Source of the DNA: Anisodus tanguticus
Lineage: Eukaryota; Streptophyta; Magnoliopsida; Solanales; Solanaceae
Length of the DNA stretch: 64,000 bases
Reading direction: 5' to 3'
Assembly: GCA_034509755.1 (NCBI GenBank)
Contig: CM067542.1
Coordinates: forward strand, 15,381,001-15,445,000
The position numbers and the translations under genes are program-made. Under the pieces are notes generated by a model, which was not told the DNA's origin, made no database searches, and saw only the letters and a list, made by a program, of their open reading frames with translations. Shown piece by piece: positions 31,563-42,231 of the stretch (its first letter is position 1; each line of letters opens with the position of its first letter).

Positions 31563-32834
31563 TCATTTATTTTGAATATTGAAAATTTCACGACTACAGT
31601 TTAGAACATACAAACCATCCACAAGCGGATCATTTCCACAAACAAAACCATTAAAAGACAGTACATGACTGCCATTGGCAATAAATGAGGAAAACCCCTC
31701 AATGTCTAACACTGGGATAGAAATAATATTTCTCGTCAATGAGGAAACAAAATAACAATTATTTAGTTCTAAACAAAAGCCTGAAGGTAAATCTAGTCTA
31801 TAAGTTCCCACGCGTTTAGCATCCACTCGTGCTCCATTTCTAACGCGCAGGTCTACCTCCCATGGTCCAACCTTTTTGTTGTCCATCAAATCCTGCACAT
31901 TCTTACAAATGTGTGAGCCACAAGCGGTATCCAATACCCAGCAGTGAGAGTTATTTATAGACATATTTATTTCAATGACAAACATGCCTTGTCTAGTAGA
32001 GCCAAAAACACCTAGTGCTTTGCCTCCTCCTGGAGCTGTGCAGTCCTTATTCCAGCGCCCCCTATTCTTGGAGTTGAGGCACACATCCATAGCTATATTT
32101 GTCTTCTTCTGAACATCTTCTCTAGGTTTCAAAACTGTGGGTGCAACAATTGTCTTACCCTTCTTCTTCTGCATGTTCTTACGCTTGGGTTTGAACTTGC
32201 TAGATGAGTCCACCATGAGCACAACTTTACTTTTAGAGGTAGATAATTCAATGTCTTTCAACATGTTGTGAAGCTCTGGAAGACTCGCCTTGGTCCCATT
32301 CATATTAAAGTTCACAATGAAATTCTCAAATGAACCAGGAAGCGAATTCAGGATCAAGTTGACAGAGACATTTATAGGCAGCTTCGTTCTAATTGAAGCC
32401 AACTTTTCTATCAACCCAATCATCTTTAGAACATGCGCTGACACTTGACCCCCTTCGTTCAGCTTACACTTGAAAAGGTCTCTCAATAGTTCATACTCTA
32501 TTGTTTAAGATTGTGAGTCATAGAGACTCTTCAAGTGTTCTAGCATTTCATTGGGGTCCATGTTTTCATGTTGCCTCTGTAACTCCACATTCATGGAGGA
32601 CAACATTACACACTGTGCTGAGGTAGCATCGTCCAGATGTTTCTGATAAGCCACCTTGTCAAACAGGGCATACTCAGCAGAATTTTTAGCAGGGACTATA
32701 GGGAACATTGTGTCTAACACATACTCAATTCTTTCTTGTCTTAACACCAATCTCACATTTCTCAACCAGTCAAGGTAATTTGCTCCAGTTAACTTGTTTG
32801 TCTCGACCAACATTTTCAGTGATAGATTCGACAT
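31563..32834 (-). pseudogene. copia gag and protease (element E)
   Basis: The start at 32834 (M-S-N-L-S-L) opens the gag N-terminal domain (T-G-A-N-Y-L-D-W-L-R). An in-frame TAA near 32505 separates it from a 307-codon open frame (32486-31563) with the UBN2 helices, a Lys-rich stretch and the protease W-V-L-D-T-A-C-G-S-H-I, an intact D-T-A active site. The position where a CCHC knuckle is expected reads C-L-N-S-K-N-R-G-R-W-N-K-D-C, so the second Cys and the His are lost. The rest of the frame leads toward the integrase. Confidence 0.85.
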
Positions 32835-33925
32835 TTTATATAGTCTGAAGAATTAGATAGACTTGAAATTAAACTCTAATATAATTGCTATTTAACACAT
32901 TCGTCAACTACTTAACATGACATTTAGTTTAATTAGCTCCCACTATTTTAACATACTCTTCGACCCCATGGAAGAATACAGACTCATATCAAATATGGTC
33001 ATAATGGGCCGAGGTCCAGGTTCATGCTATCTCCGCATTTGTTGTGGTTGATAACTTCAATAGCACAACCTGGTAGGTCTCCAAACCAATTACAAACGAT
33101 TTGTAACTCTTGTTTTACCGAATTTTCCAAATAATCGATCTGCGTTCCTCGGTTTGTCCGGCGCTGTGGCGCCAAACAGCTTAGCAAGTCAATCCCATTA
33201 TGCGACTGGAACTATGTATCTAAGTGAATTTTGCCTTATAGAGCAAACATTATGGTGTAAATACTCATGAAGGTTTATCACCCACTTCTACATTTAACAT
33301 GCATCTATGAAAGAGTCTGAGTCCTCGTAGACTTAGAGCAAATGCTGTGGCATAAATACTCATCTCGCCAAAAAGGATTTTGCACTACAATCAATTATAA
33401 CGGACGACACGTTCACTTAAATGAGACATGTATTAAATTTTGGGGAACAATATAATTTAGGGTTTTAACCAAGATCAACTCTAAAATGCTATATCAAATA
33501 TAGCATCTTAACTTTCATACAAAGTCAACTAAGCACATATTGTGTACCGCCTACCCAAGCATGATATTAAGCGGTTTAAACACATATTGGGTACCGCCTA
33601 CCCAAACAATTATATGCGGACGCTATATAGTAATTTAAATGACAAACATATTGACATTTAGCACATAAACAATATACTTATCAAATAATATACTGTATAA
33701 TAATAATCGTGGGTTAAACATTCTGAATTTTGAATTTTTTTTTGTTTTCTGGATAGGTGGGGCCGCATCGCTAATCATTAGAGTCGTGACACCAGTGAGG
33801 CAGAAGCCTTTCAGCTTCTGCAATGCATTAGCGCCGCGCCGCTGGTAAGGCGAAGTCTTTCGACTTCTGCAATGTATTAGGGTCGCGGCGCTCCACCATG
33901 GAGCTATGACGCCTGTGTGTAAATA
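32835..33925 (-). other. element E leader region, non-coding
   Basis: Between gag and the displaced D-type sequence I see no gene. It contains a repeated phrase ACCGCCTACCCAA (near 33546 and 33592) and a tandem pair of hairpins (33786-33880). It would be transcribed as the 5' untranslated leader of E if E started in the right-hand LTR. Confidence 0.5.
33786..33880 (-). repeat. tandem pair of GAAA-loop hairpins in element E leader
   Basis: Two units of about 46-48 bp share CTTCTGCAATG(C/T)ATTAG. On the minus (sense) strand unit 1 (33821-33800) folds as GCAGAAGC-TGAAAG-GCTTCTGC. Unit 2 (33870-33849) folds as GAAGTC-GAAA-GACTTC. At two stem positions both bases differ or shift between pairing types while pairing is kept. 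Confidence 0.7.
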
Positions 33926-34107
33926 CTTAAAGTAAAAGTAATTACACCAAGACTTGAACACTATAACTTGACCACAATATACACCAAGTTCTTACTCTTT
34001 TATTTTTATCAACACTTGACGCTTACGCTTAAGCTTAAGCTTACTTAAGTATTTACACACACTTTAGACTCACTTTGACACTTTTTGGATGCACACTTGG
34101 AACTTAC
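33926..34107 (-). repeat. extra partial copy of element D LTR beside the E 5' LTR
   Basis: This 182-bp stretch repeats the inner part of 24862-25073, including the terminal CTTAC, but lacks its first about 45 bases. It occupies the place where the E primer binding site should be. The same D-LTR/E-LTR junction thus occurs twice, at 25073/25074 and 34107/34108. Confidence 0.85.
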
Positions 34108-35689
34108 TGTAGGGTTTTATTGGGTTCAAAACACATAAGTAAAGCACAACGGAAGTTTAAAATTTTATTTCTTACCCCAAGAATTTCTTCTGGTATGGTT
34201 ATATGACAATCAAACCTGTAAAGTAAACTTGAACATAACACTTACATGTTATAAAAATCTGGAGTCTTTTACTAATGGGTGAATACACGATTACCCCTTC
34301 GACCGCAAGCACCTTGCTACGGTGTATTCATCTGTCAAGAAAGCCAGGAAATCTAAGCAGAGGTTTGAGAGAGTTTTATCCTATACTCTAAGTCTAGAAT
34401 TGTTTAATAGAATATCTATATAATATCAATGAGGTTAGTGTTGTATTTATAGTTAAAATTAGGTCACAAATCAGATTAGGGTTGGGCTCTAAGCATGGCC
34501 CAAATATCGAGGCGCAATGGGCCAGTCTGATTAGGCTCATTGCCGGGTCAGTGCCGCGGCTCAGCCTAGTAGGCGCCGCGGCGCCTGACGTTCTTCGTTA
34601 ATATATATTTAGCACATTTAATTAAATTCAAAATTCAATTTTGACTTTAATTAAATAATTTCCATCAAATAGAAATTATCCCATAGTTATTATCAATTTA
34701 AATATCTCGATTCCAAATCGAGTACTTAATACTTTCTCAATACACCATTAGATCGAAAAGACAAGCGACATAGTGTGACCCTATATGCCCTCACATATTG
34801 ACACTAATCCAATTAAGGTCCATACGGAACTCCTAGACTGCGTTGTACGACGAACTCAATATGTAAAGTACGTTTACTTGAATCCAGCAAACATAACCTT
34901 TATGTGAGATGATAAATTTCTTTCATTCGCGACACACTCGATCAAGCTTAAGATTTTCCATGTGTCTATCCAAATGGATTGATCACTTTATCTCATCTAT
35001 ATTAGTCGACAACTAGATCATATTCTGAATATGTCTCTTGCATTGGCCAAGGACTTGGTCGACCTAATATCACTGAGAAGTTGAGTGCTCTCTCGAATAT
35101 CCAATCGAAGAATGAATCCTATTCTTGGCCCAACTACCACCTTAGTTTACATCATAATGCACCCAACACAAGTCGTATCTTATCCTATAAGGAGTTTAAG
35201 CTTAGGACAGGGTCAAAGTACATTACTTTGTAAACAAGGTGCGTATTGACCTCAAGTCAGAGGACCTCTATCTCCCACACGCTGATAACACTCTAGACAT
35301 GTACAACAAATAGTTTATCAGCAGGGTATACCAATACTTTCCAAAAGTATCCATGTGTACACTAGTAACCATTACTAGTAGCATGTGAGACATACTACAT
35401 TCTTCAAGAACGTGATGCATACCACATGTTGACTTATAGCATATCATCGATAACCCATTCTCGATGATCATTAGTCGAGGCTATTTTGAGAGTTACGTTC
35501 TATCATTAATATCTCACTCTATTAATGACAACGTAAGCTCAAGGGATGCACATATATGAATAATTACAAATAACCAAACAATAATTTAATAATTGCAAAT
35601 GCCATAAATATTAATCTTATTAATAAGACGAATGTGTTCAAGTACATTTGTCCCTAATAATGATTGTCTTTAGAACATACATACTTTCA
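34108..35689 (-). repeat. 5' LTR of element E
   Basis: 1582 bp; see the 3' LTR at 25074-26657. It is followed by the CTTAC target duplication (35690-35694) and the remaining part of the element D LTR. Confidence 0.9.
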
Positions 35690-35694
35690 CTTAC

Positions 35695-35938
35695 ATCCTT
35701 AAGGACCCAAGGTCCCTATATATACATGATGTATGTTGGTTCATCAACCAACTTGACATTCTAGCTATAACATCATAATGGGCTTGGCCCAACATGGTAA
35801 AGAACTAGGACATTGACTCTAGAATTTATTAGCAATTATTTTCCTATGTATTTATTGAATCTTTTCCATATTTTTAGATAATTATATAACTTAATCTAGA
35901 ATGTTCTACTAATGAGAGAGGCAGTGGTGATTTTAACA
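35695..35938 (-). repeat. element D 3' LTR, inner part
   Basis: ATCCTTAAGG...TTTTAACA aligns with the inner part of 40114-40582 apart from a short gap near 35760. The polypurine tract (minus strand GTTGAGGGGGAG, 35939-35950) adjoins it. Confidence 0.9.
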
Positions 35939-35945
35939 CTCCCCC

Positions 35946-37559
35946 TCAACACCGACTCTTCATACTGAGTTGTTCTCTGAGCTTCTGAAATCTTGAAGTG
36001 TTAAGTGCTTTTATGAACAAGTATGTTATCTGATATTCACTTTTCACTTGGTACATCTCTAACTCTTCTTGTAGTACTTTCTCTCTATGAAAATGGTAAT
36101 GCACCTCCACATGTTTTGTTCGAGCATGAAACACTGGATTTTCTGCTAATTGAATAACAGACTGGTTATCACAATAGAGTGGCACCGCATAATCTGTAAG
36201 TTGGTGTAGGTCCTTCATCAATTGCATTAACCACGTACTCTCTTGAGTTGCAATTGCTGATGTTCTATACTCTGCTTTTGTGGTTGACAAGGACATTATT
36301 GGTTGCCTTTTGCTACACCAAGATACTACTCCAGATCCAAGCATGAATATATATCCAGTTGTTGATCGACGAGTATCGTGATCTCCAGCATAATCAACAT
36401 TGCAGTATCCAACTATCTTTACCTCATCGTCTTTCTTATAAAAGAGACCATAGTTAATGGTATCTTTGACGTACCTCAACATTCGTCTCACTGCTTCTAA
36501 ATGAGGCTTCTTTGGTTGTTGTATATATCAACTTACTACCCCTACTACATATGAGATATCTGGTGGAGTCAATGTAAGGTATATTAGACTACCTACCAGT
36601 TGTCGATACACTACTTCGTCTTGCAATAAAAGTTTGAAATGCTCGAGTGCAAGCCCATCTCAAAACCTATGGAAGTCTTTCGCATACTTTTGTTGGCAGA
36701 GAAATAGACCTTCCTTAGTTCGATCAACTTCTAATCCAAAGAAGTGTTTTAATTCTCCAAGCTCCTTCATTTGAAAGCGATCTGACAAGTTCTCCTTTGT
36801 TTGACATATTTCTGCTTCATCATCGCCAGTGATAATGAGCTCGTTGACATATACTAGAACAACTATGATCTTTGCTTCCTACACTTTGATGAATAATCTT
36901 GAATCTGCATGTGTCATGTCATACTCGCTCTCTACTAAGAACTCAACAATCTTGCCATACCATTCTCTCGGAGCCTGCTTCAATCCATATAGCGCCTTCT
37001 TCAGTTTGCAAACATAATCATGAGGCTCTTTATCCTCAAATCCTCTTGGTTGGATCATGTATATTTCTTGATCCAACTCTCCATGTAGAAAGCCATTTTT
37101 CACGTCCATTTGCCACAGTCTCCAATCTTTACTTGTTGCAAGTGCTAGCAAGACTCTTACTGTTGTAATCTTAGTAACTGGGCTAAACGTCTCGTCATAA
37201 TCTAGCCCATACTTTTGAGAGAATCCTCGAGCTACTAACCGACCCTTGTATCTTTCAATTGATCCATCAGGATGAGTTTTTACCTTGTAAACCCATTTAC
37301 AGGAAATGAGTTTTACTTTCTTTGGCTTTGGTACTACCTCTCATGTTTGATTCTTCTCTAGAGCACTTATCTCCTCTTTCATAGATTCAAACCACTTGAT
37401 GTTCTGGTATGCCTCTTCATATGTCTCTGGTTCTCTAAACTTTTCTTCTTCGGCTACAGCAGCATTGACGTACTTGGGATTTGGCTTTCGAACTCTTGTC
37501 AATTTTTGAGGATGTGGTCTTACTCCTTTTGGTTGACTGTCTTCTACTCTTTGATGCAT
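35946..37559 (-). pseudogene. copia RT and RNase H (element D), catalytic motif lost
   Basis: 37559-37341 is the connector with the RT entry (E-E-I-S-A-L-E-K-N). 37151-36879 carries W-Q-M-D-V-K-N-G-F-L-H-G-E-L, Q-P-R-G-F and L-Y-G-L-K-Q-A-P-R. At 36840-36851 the coding strand reads Y-V-N-E where active elements have Y-V-D-D, so both catalytic aspartates are replaced. RNase H (36491-35946) starts V-D-Y-A-G-D and includes S-W-C-S-K-R-Q, T-K-A-E-Y and R-T-K-H-V-E-V-H-Y-H-F. Several stops separate the pieces. Confidence 0.85.
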
Positions 37560-37613
37560 GCATGTTTGCCACAGATTCCGTGTTGCCTCGTCCTCGATAT
37601 TTTCTTCCTCACT

Positions 37614-38603
37614 TTAATCTTCATGTTCATTTTCTGGACTTGGATGTACTTCAACAATTTGCTCCCCCATATTTTTTTGCAAATTGTCTTCTATTTCCTT
37701 GGAATCTGGCAACTCTTCCTTTTGAGGTGACCACCATGATGCTGCCTCATCGAATACCACATTTCTTGATGTATAACACTTTCCAGTTGTTGGGTCACAA
37801 TATTTCCACCCTTTCTTTTGGCTGTCGTATCCCACAAAGATACACTGTATTGTCTTTTTATCAAATTTGCTACGTAGATGACTTGACACAAACATGTAGC
37901 ACACACAACCAAATACTCGAAAGTGACTTACTGCAGGTTTACTACCCCACCGTTTTTGAAAGGGTGAAACGAACCCTAACTTTGCTTGAGGAAGTCTATT
38001 GATGACATGAGCTGCTGTTTTCATACCTTCTGCCCAAAATCTTTTTGGAACATTCTTCGAATGTAGTATGCTTCAACATATCTTTGTAAGGTGTCGATTC
38101 TTCCTCTCAGCTACTTCATTTTGTTGTGGCGTATTTGCACATGTGAATTAATGGCGTATGCGGCATTCTCGTAGGTACTGGGAAAACTCATATGATGTAT
38201 ATTCACCTTCGTTGTTTGTTCGAAGGCATTGTATTTTCTCACCGAGTTCTCCTTCCGCTATTTCCTTGAACTCTTTAAATTTTGAAAAAGTTTCAGATTT
38301 TTCTTTTAGAAAGAAAACCCATACGTACTGTGAGAAGTCGTCAATGAATGTAACCAAGTATTGCATGCCACTGATTAATGATTGCTTGACTCGCCTGAAT
38401 ACGTCAGAATGGACCAGCTCCAATGGTGCTTTGGCTTTGAACTTTGAGTCTTCATACGGTAACTGATGCGTCTTACCGTATTGGCAGCCAGCACAAACGG
38501 TCTCTGTTCTGATCTCGAGTTGAGGAAGACCCTTCAACATAGATTTTTTCATCATCACCTTGAGTTTGTGATAGCTTACATGTCCAAGTCTTGCATGCCA
38601 CAA
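37614..38603 (-). pseudogene. copia integrase (element D)
   Basis: 38603-38148 holds the zinc-binding region (W-H-A-R-L-G-H-V and C-A-G-C), V-H-S-D-V with the first catalytic Asp, and L-R-T-N-N-E-G-E-Y where the usual second Asp is Asn (T-N-N for S-D-N/R). After a frame break, 38024-37614 covers the integrase C-terminal part (V-F-G-C-V-C-Y-M-F and C-I-F-V-G-Y). At least one active-site residue is therefore lost. Confidence 0.8.
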
Positions 38604-38612
38604 ATCAGTTGT

Positions 38613-39240
38613 TTAGTTCTTTCGAGTCTTGTTTATATAAACTGACTCTACTGACATTACATAGACAGACTCTAAGCGTCGTCCTCTCATCATCGGTGTT
38701 CCAGAGATTTCAAGATCTTGATAGATCTTGACATCTTCAAATACTACATGGTGGCGTGATGCCGTAAGTTGCGCTATTGATAGTAAGTTTTTCTTCATCC
38801 CAGGTACATGGTAGACATCCTGGAGTGAACCTCTTTCGGACTGAATCTCGGAATGATTGTTATTTTTCTGACGTGAGCGATTGGTAGTCTTGAGTTGTCG
38901 ACTGTCACCACCACGCGACCACATTTGTACTCGGTCATGTTCTGTAGCTTCTCTTTATCTCCTGTCATATGATTTGAGCAGCCAGAGTCGACTATCCAAT
39001 CATTATTGTAGTCGATCGTTCTAGGAACGGTAACTGCCAGAGCTAATTCTTCTTCCTCTATGGCGAAAGATGTTTTAGCGTCCCATTCTTCATCGCTTGT
39101 CTTTCCTGCATTTGACGTGGCTGCATTGCTTTCTGCAGTGTTCCTTTTTAACCAATAATTTTTTGCCATGTGGCCCTTCTTCCCACAGTTATAGCATTTT
39201 CCATCAAACTTATTGTTATTCTTTGATTGACTACCTCAGT
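38613..39240 (-). pseudogene. copia nucleocapsid and protease (element D)
   Basis: Near 39215-39165 the knuckle reads C-Y-N-C-G-K-K-G-H-M-A-K-N, a CCHC motif whose last Cys is Asn. The protease at 39169-38795 has W-I-V-D-S-G-C-S-N-H-M-T with an intact D-S-G. A frame change near 38890 leads into 38924-38613, with Y-H-V-P-G-M-K-K-N-L-L-S-I. Confidence 0.8.
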
Positions 39241-39973
39241 TGTCTTTCTTTTGAGCTCCCATGTTTGGGAGCTTCCATGATGATTATCCTTGTCATTATG
39301 TTTTCTAGAATTTCTACTAGCATTTGTTCGGGATCGACCTTTCTTATCACCGCTATAGAGTGCTTCATCGTCACTCTTTAATGAGACTCCAGATATTTGC
39401 TTAGCCAACGCTTCTTGGTCAGCTAGCAAGATTTCTAATTCAATAAGAGAAGGTTGACTTGGCCAAACTTTGTATTGCAGCAATAAAAATTTTATATTCT
39501 GGCCTTAATCCATGAATAATAATTCTTCTAATTCTAGCGTCTGACATGCCAGCAGCAGAGTCTAATGCAGAAATTTCACGACAAAGAGATTTTACCTTGG
39601 TAAAGTTTTGGTTGATCGTCATGTCGCGTTGTCTGATAGAGAGAAGCTAGTTCTCTAGAAGCTGCAGTCTCGTATCATTCTTCTTAGTGAACAATGTTGC
39701 GAAAGTATCTCACACTTCCTTCGGTGTCTTAGCCGGCTTGATGTGCTCCAACATTTCATATTCAACTGTGGTCCGAATTGCAAACATGGCTTTGCCAGCT
39801 CTAATCTTCCATTTCTTCAAAGTGGTTGCGTCTTCTGGTTGTGTGAACTCATTGCTACCAACGATCTCCCACAAGTCTTGGCCTTGGAGATATGCCTCCA
39901 TATGTATCGACCACGTGCTGTAATTCTGATTGTTAAGTTTCTTGATTCCACCGACCACTTGAAGGTCACCCAT
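39148..39973 (-). pseudogene. copia gag (element D)
   Basis: The start at 39973 (M-G-D-L-Q-V-V-G-G-I-K-K-L) gives the N-terminal gag domain with Y-S-T-W-S-I-H-M-E-A-Y-L. It continues in pieces at 39622-39440 (R-I-I-I-H-G-L-R-P-E-Y) and 39483-39148, separated by stops near 39710 and 39650. UBN2-type gag, broken. Confidence 0.85.
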
Positions 39974-40095
39974 CGTGTCTTAGCTAAAATTCTATTTTTA
40001 CCAAGAAAGCTTAATTTCAACAACAAGCTCTGTAGTAATAAACCCCATACAAACACTCTAAGAAACTCAACAAATGACTCTTTGGTATGAACCGA

Positions 40096-40111
40096 CCTGA
40101 CTCTGATACCA
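40096..40111 (-). promoter_or_regulatory. primer binding site of element D
   Basis: The minus strand reads TGGTATCAGAGTCAGG two bases after the 5' LTR, a tRNA-Met-type PBS. Confidence 0.9.
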
Positions 40112-40113
40112 CT

Positions 40114-40582
40114 TGTTAGACAACACAACATGTGAAAAACATAATTACTTTATTATTGTAAAAGTAATTACACTAAAACTTGAACACTATAACTTGACCA
40201 CAATATACACCAAGTTCTTACTCTTTTATTTTTATCAACACTTGAAACTCACACTTAAGCTTACTTAAGTATTTACACACATTTTAGACTCATTTGGACA
40301 CTTTTTGGATGCACACTTAGAACTTATATCCTTAAGGACCTAAGGTCCCTATATATGCATGGTCAATGTTGGTTCATCAACCAACTTGACATTGCTAGAA
40401 GATTCTAGCTATAACATCATAATGGGCTTGACCCAACATGGTAAACAACTAGGACATTGACTCTAGAATTTTCTAGCAATTATTTTCCTATGTATTTCTT
40501 GAATCTTTTCCACATTTTTAGATAATTATATAACTTAATCTAGAATGTTGTACTAATGAGAGAGGCAGTGATGATTTTAACA
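40114..40582 (-). repeat. 5' LTR of element D, intact
   Basis: 469 bp, TGTTAGACAAC...TTTTAACA. It carries no insertion at the site where element E entered the other LTR (AACTTAT/ATCC here), which defines the empty site. Confidence 0.95.
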
Positions 40583-40773
40583 AAATTTAAATATAAAAAG
40601 GAACCGGAAGAGAGAAGTTAGTTCCATTTTTAAAGACAATGATTCTAAAAATATGTCATCTTCAAATTACTAGATACTTAACCAGAATTCAATAACAAGG
40701 TTCACAATCCAAAGTTAAGATTTTTCAATTGAGGTAAATTCACCCACTTTCTATTATGATTATTAGAGAAAAT

Positions 40774-40941
40774 TGTAGAATTGTATTAATCTCACTTGGA
40801 AAGTCTTTCTCATTAGTATAAATATATATAGTGTGTACATTGTGGAATCCTAATCCAATAGGGATCCTATTTCTATCATAATTATATAACACTAAATATT
40901 ACAAAATATATGAAATATATTTAATAATATACGCTAATACA
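40774..40941. repeat. solo LTR or LTR end of a copia element
   Basis: TGTAGAATTG...CTAATACA (168 bp) resembles the LTRs of element B in layout (TATTAATCTC, AGTCTTTC, ATATATAGTG). It is followed by CCCCACGC, which reads as a polypurine tract on the minus strand, but then directly by GST sequence. No target duplication is seen. Confidence 0.5.
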
Positions 40942-40967
40942 CCCCACGCTAAATGAACATCTAAATC

Positions 40968-41999
40968 TTTCGATATTGCCTAAAGACCCTTATGACAGAG
41001 CAATTGCTCGTTTCAGGGCGAAGTTTATCGATGACAAGGTAAGCTCAATTCTACTTTTATGCAAATAGCCTATGTTATATTTAGCACGAAGAATTAATCA
41101 TCCAATTATTACTTTATTGATGAAATTAACTAAATTATTTTTTGAAAAGTAAAAGTGACTCAAGTTTATTGAAGTGTAACTTTTTTATTTTGTGAGGCAA
41201 AAACTCATTTTTTTTCTCCCAGATACTTGGCAAAGTTGTGCCATTTCTTTGTTAAAACAAATTGTTCAATGACATGTATTATGTTATACTTACAAAATCG
41301 AGTGTCTTTTCGTTTTTGAAAAGAAATTTAATAATTTAATACAGTTAAAGTAGAAATTGAATAACTATCAATGAAACTATTCCTTATTTTTTCAGGAAAA
41401 TATTTTTATGAAGAAGTCATTATTTTTGTTGTGTTTCGTTATTAGAAGATGTTTTTTAATCAAGTGGGAGTAGAATGACTTCTCACTTATGAGCGAACGT
41501 CATTTTTCATTAAACTATTTTATTTTTAATTTCATATTACTTACTCCAACTAAATTTTGACATTCTTATTAATCTTCAATAATACTCAAGAATTTTATCA
41601 AATTACTCTCTAATTAATCATTAGGATGATCATTCAAGTTTCTACATTTTTCTCAGTGCTTGCCAGCAGCGTGGAAAGCTTTGTGGAGCAAAGGAGAAGA
41701 AAAAGATAAAGAGGAAGCTTATGAGATCTTTAAAGTCCTCGACAATGAACTCAAGGACAAGAAGTTCTTTGGTGGAGACAACATTGGATTTGTTGACATA
41801 GTAGCAATTTTTTATCGGATTTTGGGTAGGAATTGTTGAAGAAGCCACTGTAGTGGTGCTGGTGACAAGTGAAATTTTTGCTCATTTATGTGCGTGGAGA
41901 GATGAGTACCTTAATTGCATCCAAGTTAAGGAAAATATGCCTAATAGAGATATGTTGCTTGGTTATTTCAAGGCTAGGGCTGAAGCTGCTAACAAATGA
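40968..41999 (+). pseudogene. tau-class glutathione S-transferase, N-terminus missing, frameshifted
   Basis: Exon piece 40968-41038 encodes L-P-K-D-P-Y-D-R-A-I-A-R-F, the start of the C-terminal helical domain. A GT donor (41039) and an AG acceptor (41655-41656) bound an intron. Exon 2 (41657-41999) encodes W-K-A-L-W-S-K-G-E-E, F-F-G-G-D-N-I-G-F-V-D-I-V and a C-terminal W-R-D-E-Y-L, ending in TGA at 41997. One extra T in a T-run near 41810 shifts the frame; without it exon 2 is 342 nt, an exact codon number. The glutathione-binding thioredoxin-like domain (normally the first about 80 residues) is absent, so the copy cannot work. Tau-class enzymes conjugate glutathione to xenobiotics in the cytosol. 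Confidence 0.85.
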
Positions 42000-42039
42000 A
42001 CATCTAAATCCAATTTCCTATGGATTTAATAATATACGG

Positions 42040-42165
42040 CTACGTGAATGCATCATAGAGATTAGTGTATTGTTGGTTCAGGCATATAACAGAATTGACC
42101 TAATAAGGCATAAGAACGCGAGCATGCGAGAAGCATAAATCGTGAATGCATCATAGAAATGACGT
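42040..42165. repeat. short direct repeat
   Basis: CGTGAATGCATCATAGA(G/A)AT occurs at about 42042 and 42140, just upstream of element G. No function is evident. Confidence 0.6.
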
Positions 42166-42231
42166 CTACACAATCGGGTTGGGATCGTTCGCCATGTACT
42201 GATCATATGATGACATATTCAAATGCAAAAT

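Larger units (their letters stand above)
25074..35689 (-). mobile_element. Ty1/copia element E nested in the element D LTR
   Basis: LTRs of 1584 bp (25074-26657) and 1582 bp (34108-35689), both TGTAGG...TTTCA, are flanked by CTTAC (25069-25073 and 35690-35694). On the minus strand the order is LTR, a displaced junction (34107-33926), leader, gag and protease (32834-31563), integrase (31448-30776), a 1.9-kb solo LTR insertion, then RT and RNase H (28461-26794). No PBS is found next to the 5' LTR; 182 bp of element D LTR stands there instead. The element is about 10.6 kb, of which 1.9 kb is the solo LTR. Confidence 0.9.
24862..40582 (-). mobile_element. Ty1/copia element D, carrying nested element E in its 3' LTR
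   Basis: The intact 5' LTR is 40114-40582; the 3' LTR is split into 24862-25073 and 35695-35938 by element E. The flanking duplications are AAGTT (24857-24861) and AAATT (40583-40587), one mismatch. Inside, on the minus strand, PBS, gag, knuckle, protease, integrase, RT and RNase H run from 40111 to 35946. Without E and the duplicated CTTAC it would be about 5.1 kb. Sequence features match the common plant copia group with a DUF4219/UBN2 gag. Confidence 0.9.
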
